Source: Aedes albopictus (Eukaryota > Arthropoda > Insecta > Diptera > Culicidae). From it: 64,000 nt of DNA. Where the stretch lies: positions 324,660,175 through 324,724,174 of the forward strand of contig NC_085136.1 of the NCBI RefSeq assembly GCF_035046485.1, written 5' to 3'. This document shows positions 31,462 through 43,400 of this stretch, in pieces (position 1 is the stretch's first letter; each line of letters starts with the position of its first letter). The notes beneath the pieces are model-generated. The model was not told the DNA's origin, did no database searches, and saw only the letters and a program-made list of their open reading frames with translations. The translations under genes were made by a program, and so were the position numbers.

Positions 31462-34400
31462 CTATTGGCACTCTCCCTCGTTCTGCTCGCACCACTTGGG
31501 TGCCACGGCTTCGGGTCTCAGTCCACGCGTTATCAGTCTCTCTCGGTGCCGGTAGAATCGCCCTTCCGCCTTGGAGGCGTCCTGCAGTGGATTGGCCCAC
31601 AGCCGTTCTCCCACCGCAGCCAATCGGGGCCATGTGCGGGAATCTGAGAAGAAAATCAGACAAATTATTTTTATGACTAGGTTCGAAGTCGCGCGCTTCG
31701 ATTTGAGTTACCCAGTGAGTTCTCGTCGATAAACTCGGTCCAGATGCAAGCCTCTCCACCCAACACCTTGGTGCTCTTGAGCAGTTTGTTGTTGTACACC
31801 TTGCGCCAATTGTAGTAATTCGTTACTCCCCAGAATCCGTGATCGAAGTACCACGCGTTCTTAGTGGACACAATCAATCGATAGCCTTTCCTCACCAGCT
31901 GCAGCGGTAGATCCTTATCCGATTCGACCCACGTCTGCACTACGTACCGTTCCTTGGGCAGATACTTTTCAATCACCGCCGGATCGGTCAAATGACTGGA
32001 CCAAAGAATTGTCGGTTGCAGCTGCTCCAAACCCTGCCGTTGTTGATCCCACAATCGGAGCACATTCGCCTGGAACTCTCCCCACAGATCCAGGAAATCG
32101 TCCTCCCCTCGACTCTTGCCCTGTCCCTCCAGATAATCTACAACCTCCCGAGTGGCATTCCAGCAGCCGAAAAACACCTCGTCACCTCCCATGTGGAGGA
32201 TTTCCTGCGGGGGAATCAGGCCGGAGAAGTCGGCGTACAGTTTCTGCAGCGTCGGGTACAGATGCGGGTTGGCCGGGTTCAGCTGACCGCAGGGAGGTTC
32301 GATGCAAAGCTTACGCCACGGTTGCTGGTTGACGCAGACGGCAAGGCTGCCGAAACCGGCCGCTGGGGCCCATTGCCAGCCGTTTCCTGAAAGGAGAATC
32401 AGATATGTTTGAAAAGGTTTTACGTTCTTTGTGCATTAGCTGACGCTCATCACGCTGTCGTACAAAGTTCACGCCCAGTTCCGGTCCTAATGACTCTAAT
32501 GCACGACCAGTGCTGTTATGGTAAAATCGTAGCTGGTTACTCATGGTTTCCAAATTTCTGCGCCCCCTGTACTAGTAGGTACTCCTCCATAAAAAATTAC
32601 TTCAATATTACGCCTGATCAAGAATTAAGTAATCCCGGGGAAATCCCTCCATTGACTGTATCTGTACCTCCAGTTCAGGATTCCATATAAAAATTTTTAT
32701 TTTCGTAATTTCTTGGGCAGTTGATTTTATGTTTTGTTTTTCAGTACTAATCCCATCAGCAATTGCATGAAAGTTTTTCTATACATTCCTGGGGCAAGAC
32801 AGCTATATTGAGAATACACCTTTTCTCAGAGTGATGCTCACGATTCCATTGGGCTACTCTGGTTTTCCAAAGTGTTGTCTGATCCAGAGGAAAATCGAGC
32901 AGACTTGCCCTAGTTTTCGCATTTTCGAGATGTTTTTAAATGCGGGGCGTATCTGGTATCATGGTTAAAGCACGTGACTATTACGCCGAAGACCTGGGAT
33001 CGAATCCCACTCCCGCCAAACTCACAAAATGTTAGTTCTTCCTTCGGAAATTAAGTAAAGCGCGGGTTTTGAGACAACCCCAGGGCTAAAATTTTCGTTC
33101 CAGGGATCCCTAAGAAATTTATTAAGAGATTTCCAACAGTACCTTTCTCCACAAGTTCTTCAGACATTTTTAAAAGTTCGTCTACGAATTTCTCTTTCCA
33201 GTAATTTTTCAAGCAATTTTTCGTTGGTGTACCTTTGGAGTTCCTCCAGAAGTTTCTGGAGATAACTTAAGGAGTTTTTTCAGGTATTCTTCCAGCTCCA
33301 GGCATTTGCCCAATAATTGCTCCAGAGATAACACAGAAAGATTCAAAAACTTCTTTTGGGCATCTCCAAAGGTATTACCAGGAGTTTAACGAGAGAATCC
33401 ACAGGAATGTATCTAGAAATTACTTCGGAGATTCTATCAAGAATTTTTTTACTACCATTTTTTAAAAAGACTCAGCTCAAATATTGAAAAAATCCCTAGA
33501 GATTCATCCAAACCTATTTCTGCAGAAATCTCTAAAAGAATTTAACGAGATACATATTTCTGATGGATCTGGTGAAGCAATTTAAAAAAAAACTCCTCGT
33601 AGCATTTTTTGCGTAAATTTCTGAAGGCATATCTCAAGGATTTTTTCGAAGAACCCTTGGAAGAGTTTCCAAAGAAATCTGTGTGGGATTTAATTCCAGA
33701 GGAACTTCCTTAAAACTCCATGGAAATTTTATTTGAAAAATTTCTGAAGAAAGAGTTAATCTGAAGAAGTTTCTGAAAATATTCCTGAGGGGATCCCCGA
33801 AGAAATGTCTTTAAAGAAAACTTCAGCATACTGGATCTATAGAATCCCTGTAGAAGTCTCAGAAAAAACTGTTGAAACAATCTCTTTGAAGAATATCTGA
33901 AGAATTCTCAGGGATATTGTTGAAGGAACCCCAGTAGAGATTTCTACAGAAGTTTCTGGAGAAACGAATCAGAAAACCCTTAATAGAGTCCCTAAAAAAG
34001 TTTTTTTTATAAAATTTTCAGAAAAAATTCTGAGAAAATATTTCATTCATTATCTTGAAGGAGTTCTAAGAGTTGTGCTGGAGCAAGCTGTTGATTTATA
34101 CCTGGTATACCTGGAGAAACACTTTGCTAAGCTTTTGTAAAGATCCCCAGGTAAATCTCTTGAAGTGTTTCTGAAGAAATTCCTGTAGAATTTTGCTAGG
34201 AAGTATTACTGAATTCCTAGAAGAAACCGAGGAGAAATTCTTAGATATATCCATAGAGAAAGAGCCGGAGAAATCTCTGAGAAATACATGATGATAGAAG
34301 TCCTGAAGGAATCTCTTCATGAACTCCTGCAGGATTCTGTAGAGGAATTCCTGATTGAATCAATGAAAGTTATAATGCAAGAATCTCTAGAGGAATTTCT

Positions 34401-37400
34401 ACAGGATTTTTCGTATGAATACCGGGAAATAAAATTTTAACTCATCCCTACGGGGATTTTCAATGAAGTTCAATTGGATTCTTGAACAAATCTCTGCTGG
34501 ACATCTTTAAGACATAGCTGTACGACTTTCAAAAGGAGTCTCTGGAAAAAAATAAGAAAAATCCTTTAAAGAATGAAGTAATCCCTGGAGAAATCCCCGA
34601 AGGGTTTTCTAAATAGATTATTTTCCTAAGAAGAATTTTTAAAACAATCTATCTAGAAGCACACTTGGAAACATTTCTGGAGAATTTCAAAGCTTAAGGC
34701 CCTGGAGAAATTTTCTAAAGAATCGCTGGTAGAAAGTGTAAATTAAATTGCTGTCTAACTGGTTAAATTTTGAGCTCGGTAGGTTGACGACCATTTTCAG
34801 AGTAGAATTCAAGACACAATTTTACCTGAGTTCACAATCAGTTTACGGTGGAAAAAAACTTTTCCCATACAACGCTGGCGATTTGAAATAAAAAAGGTTG
34901 TACTCTACAACTTTCTAGATTTTTTTTAAAAAAGTTTCAAGAGATCGTCCCCTTGACTCGATCATTTGGATGACCGGAGAAACGAATTTGAAATTACACC
35001 GATGGAAATCCGGAACTCAAACTAGCACAATGCGTCATGATTTGGTGATAATTGTGTGTTTTCATGTTATAAAAATATACCATAAAAACCGGCGTGTAAT
35101 TTATGTTGATTGGAATTGGAATGGGGATTTAAAAAAACCAAATGGTTTCACAGGTTTGTGTAAAGAGTACAAGGCTCACCGCTGTTTGTTTTGCTCCTTG
35201 GTTCCATGCCGCTGATTTATGATTTCATGACTCAGCGTCATGATGTTTGATTAATGTAAAAAAAAGAAAACGGCTTTGGCAACCATGACATTTTTCATGA
35301 AAAATCATGAAGTCATAGTCATTATCTCAAGTACGGTCAAAAAATCTAACGAATAACATACTTATTTTTTACAAATTGAATTACTTAAGAAAAAAAAATA
35401 TATTGATGTGATTGAGATAAGAGGTAAAAAATCAGAAAATCAAAATCTAGTATGGAGAAGTGCTCATCCAAGCAGCATACATGTCAAGTTTTGGTTGTAC
35501 AGGAGCAACATTCCTGTAATCCTAACCCAAAGGCAAAATAACTTGAAAATGACTCGTGTCCAACCTGAACCCTGCACTGTCGACACTAATTTGTGACATG
35601 TATGCTGCACGGGCAATAATAACTCGTTGAGATATCTATCAATCTTTTTCCTTGAAAAATAAAACAAATAAAACCTTCTGCCACCCAGTGTCGAACCTTC
35701 GACCTGAGGACTCACAGTTGGCTTTGCTAATCACTCAACTGTGGCGTATTGTTGTAATATTAGGAAATTATGCGCATAAGTCATTTCTACGGCTGTATGG
35801 AACTTGTTTTAAAAATCACTTTGGGCAATCCATGAAAATAACATTTCTAAAAAGCCACAGAAGTAAATTTCGGTTGTTTAGGGGGTCCATTACCAGCACC
35901 CAAACCCTATTCCTTGCCATGCACTTCTTTAGAATATTCTTCACAATTACCTCCAGATATTTCACAATTATCTGCCAGATATTTCCTTTGAAATTCATCC
36001 TGTCGGTGTATTTTTTTTTTTCGAAAATTTCTTTCAGTGATTCTTTCAAAAATTCTTCCAAGAATTTTCCTTGGGTCTTCTTCAGGAGTTTATCATGAAA
36101 TTTCTCAAAAGTTTCGTCATGAAACGGGGATTCTTCACAAATTCTTCCTGAGAGTCTTTAGGAAATTTTTTTCAAAAATTACTACAGAAGAACCCAAGCA
36201 TATTTGAAAGAATTCTTCTACGAATATTATCTTAATTTTCATCAGAAGTTTTTCGTCAAATATTATTTCAAAAGATGCAGTTTCAGGAGCATTTTTTCAC
36301 AAAGATTGAATGATTCTTTGGAAAATTCTTCTAAGGTTTTCTATTAAAATTTCAGTTTTTTTTTCAGGAATTCTTTTTAGAAATAATTGTTGGAATTTCT
36401 TCATAGACTCCTTCAGGTATTGTTCCACACAATCAGGAATTTTCTTTGGCTCTTATATAGAAATTCCTTTTTAAAATCCTCAATAAATTCTCCTGGAAGT
36501 TTCTCTAGGAGTTTCTGCAGAAGATCCTCTAGAGTTTGCTAAACATGTATTTAAACCTTTTTTCAGAGATTCTTCCAGATTTTTTTTCCGGATATGCTTC
36601 AGGAATGTCTCCAACGACTCTCTCAATAATTCCTACAGATTTTACTCCAGAATATATTTCAAGGATTTTTCAAGACATTCTTCTATGAATACCTACAGAA
36701 AATTCTCCAGTTCTTCCAGGTATTCTTTCTTAGATTTATTTTTTTTTCATAAATTTGATCAATACTTTTTCAAAGAGTATCTCCATGATATTTATGTTTG
36801 CACAGGATTTCCTTCAAAAATGGATCCATGCATTACTTTAACCCTTCTTTGGCATTAGGGTCATTTTTGACCCACACTGCAAAATACGTCAGCGAGCTGA
36901 TGCCAAAGGTTTGCGCAAGAAATTTTGTATACTTATCTCTTTAGAACTTGAATAGGAAATTCTTCTTAGAATTACTTCAGAGTTATCTCCAGGAGTTCTT
37001 CCAGTGATTTCTTTAGAAAACTCCCCAAATTTATTGAGAGAATTCTTCAAGAATTCCATCAATACCTTTGTCTGCAATTTCTGCTGGGGTTTCTGCAGAC
37101 ATTTTCAAGAGATTCCTTCAGAAATTTCTCCACGGTTTTCTCCAGGAATTCCTCCAGTAGTTTCTCAAGCAGTTTTCCTTTTAAATCACATTCAGAGTTT
37201 CTCCAAAAGTTTCTCATGTTTTTTCAAGAATTAAGGAGGTATTTCAGATAGTTTGTTCAGGTATACAAGGAATTCTTTTAGTGGTTACATTAGAAATTGC
37301 TTCAGGATTTTTTGTAATGGAATTCTTTTCAGAAAATTTTCAAGATATAAACAGGAGTTTTTAATAAGGGATTCAGACTATGCTACAGAGTGTTTTTTAA

Positions 37401-40400
37401 TCCTTCAGGGATTCCTGCAATAATTCTGCAAGTTATTTATTGCCATTTCTAAAAGAACTTCTGAAAAAAAAAACCCTGGAGAAAGATCTGAATCCTGAAG
37501 AAATTTCTTAAGGTATTCTAGAAGGAACTCTTGGAAGAATTTGCGAAAGAACCTCGGTACGATTTTTACAGAAATTTGTGGAGGAATTTCCAAAACAATC
37601 CATGAAATAACTTTAAAAGTAAACCTTTGCAGAAATTTCTGAAGATTCCTTCAAGTTCTGAAAATTTTTTGATATTGTTGAATGTGTCCAAAGCAGTAAT
37701 TTCTGAAGGAATCTGAGAAAAAAAATATTCAAAAAAGTACTCTCCATTGAATCAATAGAATAATATCCGAAGAAATCCTAAGGAAATTCAAGAAGGATTC
37801 CCAGGAAATATCTTAAGAACTTCCTGGAGAAATACCTGGAAAAACTTTTGGGGAAACCTTTGGTGAAATTACTAGAAAAGTTGATTTAGGATGTTTAAGA
37901 AAAAAATACAAAATTAATAAATAAAAAAAATAAAAATATCGTAGAATTTTCTAAAAGTAATCCAAGAGCAATTTGCGGACGTAGTGTAAAGGAATTCCTG
38001 AGGAAATACTTGGAGGAATGTCTAGAAAGCTTCTAGGGATTTTTCAATGGTATCTCCAAGGCAATTGTACAAATGTTTGGAGCAATCTATATCTGAGAGA
38101 ATTCCTGTAGAAAATGCTGAAGACATCCTTGGAGAAATTTTCTGGATTTTCAGAGATAATTATAGAAATTGCTCTAAGATTTTTTGTAATGAAATCCATT
38201 CAGAAAATTTTCAAGATTTTTCTCAAGATATCGGCAGGAGTTTTTTAGGATTTCGGACAATCCTACAGGGATTTCATTAGAAATTCCTTCAGAGATTCCT
38301 GCAAAAATTCTGCTAGTTTTTTTGTGCCATTTCTGAAAGAATCTGAAGATTGCCCTGGAAAAATACCTGGATAAACTCTTGGTGGAATTCCTAGAAAAGT
38401 TTATTTGGGAACTTTTGAAAAAAAAAGTGAAGATATCTTTTGATACAAATTTTGGAGGATTTTCTGAAAATAAACCAAAAGCAATTTGTGGACGTATTTT
38501 TTAAAAGAAATTTCTGTAGATTTATTTGGAGAAACGCCTGGATAAGCTTCCAAATTCCTTGATGATTTTTTTTGTGATCCCTGTCAGAGCATCATATAAA
38601 TATTCCCAAAAGAGTTATTGGAGAAGTTTCTGGTGAATTTCAGAAGGAAACCCAGGAAAAATTTCTTCAGAAATCCCTAGAATATTTTTTCTGGATGATA
38701 CTGAAGGCAACTTATGATTTTCTGGAAAAAAAATCGCTGGGAGCATTTCTGAGGAAATCCGTGGGTGATTTCCATTAATTTTTCTTGTACGGGTTTATGA
38801 AACAATCAATGGAGGAACCCTTGGAGACAAATTCTGAGAAATTTCTGAAGCAAGTGAAGAAAGTTCCAAAAGAACCTTCCGAAGGAATTCGTGGAAGACT
38901 TTTTGAAAGGGATTGACTCTTGGAGGGTTTTCATAGTAATTCAAGGGTGTCCGGCCATTTGGCCGAATGCCGTTTGACCGAATATCGTTTGACCGAATGT
39001 CATTTGGGCGAATACCATCTGGCTAAAAGGGTTGTTTGGCCAAACCATGATCAAAAGAATTCAGGTAAGTTTTTGGCATTCAAACTGTCAATATGTTCAT
39101 CAGATATATTTCCTTCTTTTGATCACAGGCTATTTTTTCTAGTATTGATATTCAGGGCTTCGTTGGCATTAAAACTGCCGATATTTGATTCTTTGGATTC
39201 TTCCTTCTTTGAATCATAGGCTTTTCTTTTGAGTTATACTGAGACGGGGAGCAGTGGCTTGGTTTTGACTAGGTACATTATTCATTTTCGGCCAAACGGC
39301 ATTTGGTCAAATGGCATTCGGTCAAATGACCCTTTCGGCCAAATGACCCCGAACCGAATTTAAGGAGCAGTTTCAATTTGGAGTCCATAAAAGCTTCTTT
39401 GAAAAGTTCTTTAAAATCTCAGAGAGTATTCTTTAGAAAAATTTGGATGACATTCTAATGTACACTGACACATTTTACCGTGACGTTACAACGTTTCGAC
39501 GCTTTTTCTGTCAGAATTTCCACTATAACGCATAAATTCGAGCGTAAACCCTCAAATTTTTTTGCATATTCAAGGAATTCGAATAAGTTTTCCAATAAGT
39601 TTATTCTGTTAAACAGTTAGTTTTCATTGAATAAGTAAGTTAAAAATGGAAATTTGTAGCGTGACGTTACAACGTTGTAACGTCACGCTACTCATTCCCA
39701 CTTTTATCATACTTTCCCAATGAAAACTAACTGTTCAACAGATCTTACTTATTTGAAATTTTACAAGGAATCGTAATATGTAAAAATATTTGAGGGTTTA
39801 CAGTCGAATAAACGAGTTATAGTGGAAAATCTGACAGAAAAGGCGTCAAAACGTTGTAACGTCACGGTAGAATGCGTCAACTATGAATTTTCTAAAGACA
39901 TTTTTGGAAAGAATCACTGGAAGAATTTTTGAATAAATACTTTATGTATATTGTAAAAGACTCGGCAAAACCACAGGTAGCAAGAAAAAAAGGTTCTCCT
40001 TTACGCTACTGGAAATAAACAAACAAACAAACATTAAAACCCCAATTTACTCACAAAATAAGGGGAGTGTATTTTTTCAGAATTAGTATAGAGATCAAAA
40101 TTTCAAAGTTTCGATTCGTTTTTTTTAATTCTTATTTTTATGTATTTAAACGTATGCTAATTCCACACTCAGTTTGGAATCTGTGATCAGTTGATAAGGG
40201 CAGCCTATTTATTGCAGTGGTTCCCAACCTACTAACACGGGCCAAGCGATTTTTTTTAGAACCGAAGGTGTGAAGATAAAGTGAAAAGGTTTTTCGGATT
40301 CTGCACTTCAGGGAGTACTTATCACAATGTAGTTGTGTTACAAAGCTCAGTAGTTCCCAATCTGGGGTCATAGGTTAGAAGAATTTCTCGAGAATCGAAA

Positions 40401-43400
40401 CTGCTGGGAAGCATTTGCTAATATTTTTCAGATTGATCATCTCAAGGATAATATAGATATATTGAAAACATCAGTGGTTTCCGAGCTATGGTCACGGGCC
40501 TCGTGTATATCTCAAAAAACCGTAAGTGTGATGACAAAATGAAAATGTTTTTCAAATTCTACGCCTTTGGACCTACTTACTTAAACATTGCCCAGTGGTT
40601 CCTAATATGACGTCACGGACCACAAATTCGGACCACATGAATTTCTGAAACGCCAAAAGTACTAGAAAGCAGTCTAATTGTTTTTCAGATTGTTCTTCTC
40701 AAGGAGGAGTATCTTCATTATAGATTTGTTGTAAATATTAGTGATTTTCTATTTATGGTCACGGGTCACGCGAATTTCTCAAGATCCGAAAGTGTGAGAA
40801 CGAGATTGAATTATTTTTCGGGACTTTCAGGAGAACTCAGACGGTTTTAGGAGTTCTCAGGAGAATCCCAAGAGGCCTGAGGGGTGTTTCAGTGGGTCTC
40901 AGTGTCATTTCAGGGGTTCTCAGGAGGTTTCCTGGGAAATTCCAGGGAGTCTCAGGAGTGTTTCAGGGGGTTTCAGGGGGTTTCAGCAGGTGCTCTAGGG
41001 GTCTCAGGGGCGTTTCAGGGATGTTTCAGGGGTTTCTTGGGAGTTTATAGGATTCTGAGGGGAGGCTATAAAGGGGTCGAAGGAAAGTTCGACGAGGTCC
41101 CAGGGGAATCCCAGAAGGGCTCAGGGGCGTTTCAGAGGTTCTCAGGAGGTTCCAGAGGCATTTCAGGAAGTTTCAGAAAATCTCAGGGGTTCTTAGGGTT
41201 TTTGAGGGTGATCTCAAGAGGCCTCATGGGGGTTTCAGGGGGACGAGAGGCTTCTGAAAGGCCAAAATTTGGTCTGCGTGGTTTATGAACATAACTATAA
41301 CTATACGTCACCATAGATTGGGAACCACAAAGCTTTGTAACATGCCCGTATAAATGTCGGCTTAGAATACCACTACGGACCACCTGTTCCGGGGGTAAAA
41401 GTCCACCAAACAGGCAACCCCAATCCAAGGTGTCAGGCGACCCGTGCTGATGGATGAATGGTTGAGGAGGTTTAAAACATGCTCGATCTTTAAGCCCGTA
41501 GCGTGGGTAGATCATCTTTTTGGGTTGCGTTGCGGCGAATGATCTACCAAATCGAACCCTAGTCCTAACTGCTTCCAACTAGTGGAGCAGCATATTTGAG
41601 TAATCAAAGGAAAACACTTTGGTCCTAATTACATTTCACACCTTGTTGAAAGTTTTAGGTTTCGGTTTAGTATTCCTAATCTTTTATTCGATGTTCATTG
41701 GTTTGAAGCAGAAAGGACTAGGGCTTCGATGCATGGTCAATATCGGTATTATTTTCTGGCGTTCTCGTTCTCGGATACCTGATTATGACTGAGAAAGGAG
41801 CTTTTAAAAAGCAAAACCTATCAATCAGAACCCTTCCTTACGATTAAGTTGAAAATGACTACTGTAACAATACCGATACTTTATAACTTCTCAAATTATA
41901 ACCATATTGCATGGTTTAGAGCCAAAAACTCCACTAAACAACCGCCATCTTGAAATTGTAGCCCCATCTTGGATTTTAGACCGCCATATTGGATATTCTG
42001 GTCGCCATTATTGGACTCCAAACATCTTCCCCATAAAAATATACCATTATTGCAAGGTTTAGGGTTTAAAACTCCATTATACAGCCGCCATCTTGAATTT
42101 GGAGCCACCATTTTGGATTTCAGACCACCATCTTGAATTTTGGACCGACATCGTAGAATTTTCGGTCTCCTGTGTTGATATCTGCACAAAATTTGTTAAC
42201 CATGCTGAAGGTTACAAAAATCGTCGCAGTTTGATGTGTCGCATGATGGGACTTGGTTCAGTTTTATATGTGGCCAGCTCTACCGGTGCTGGTCCGGATC
42301 ACTCAAATGGCCATAACTCCGGAGCGCCTTGACCGATCCGGACCATTTTTGATAGCAAACAATGCGGTAAAATTCCGGTTCGATTCGAGCTATAATCCGA
42401 AAAATCGGCCAATGACTTAAAAGTGAGTGACTTTTTTGTACACAGATATACATACACACATACACACATACAGACATCATGGCTGACTTCGCGCTTCGAT
42501 AAGGCGTCATTCGTCGAAAGGTTGCGTATGGAGCCTAACATCGACGATCTGTCCAGTGATGATCTAGTCGGATCTCTAAGCCGTGCATGCGATGCCGCGA
42601 TGCCTAGACGCGCGCTACCCAGGAATGGACGAAAACCGGTATACTGGTGGTGTCCTGAAATCGCAGAGCTCAGAGCGTCCTGCCTAAGAGCGAGGAGGAG
42701 GATGCAAAGAGCTCGTACCGATGAGGGTAGAGCGGAAAGAGGCGAGGTCTATAGGGCGGCTAAACTGGCACTGAGCAAAGAGATTAAGGCACGAAAACGA
42801 GCGTGTTTCGAAAATCTCTGCCAGGCAGCCAACACGACACCTTGGGGCGATGCCTACAGGGTAGTCATGGCCAAAACGAAAGGGGCGTCTGCGCCCCCGG
42901 AACGTTCACCCGTGATGCTACAGAGGATCGTGGAAACGCTGTTTCCACGCCACGATACAAGACCATGGGCTGCCATCCCCCCTGGCCGAATAGACCAGGG
43001 GGAGGTAGCCCCAGTGACGAACGATGAGCTCATCGTAATTGCGAAGTTGCTCAAGTTGAACAAGGCTCCGGGTCCGGACGGTATCCCAACGGTAGCCATC
43101 AAGTCGGCCATCGAGGCATGCCCTGATATGTTCAGAATGGCTATGCAGATGTGCCTGGATAGAGGCGAATTTCCGGAGAGGTGGAAAAGGCAAAGATTGG
43201 TTCTGTTGCCAAAGCACGGGAAGCCACCCGGCGACCCGTCGGCATACAGACCTATCTGCCTACTAGACACCTCCGGGAAACTGTTGGAACGAATCATCCT
43301 GTCGAGGCTACTGGTCTACACCGAGAAACCAGATGACTCTGGGCTCTCGGATAACCAGTTTGGCTTCCGTAAGGGTCGATCGACGGTGGACGCTATTAAG

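Noticed and set aside
31388..31759. 123-codon minus-strand frame over the last hexosaminidase exon
   Set aside because: It reads through the 68-bp intron in the wrong frame; the spliced frame gives the expected GH20 C-terminus and stop.
40215..40840. CRISPR-like array
   Set aside because: Repeats are long, diverged and tandem without unique spacers of constant length, and the genome is eukaryotic.
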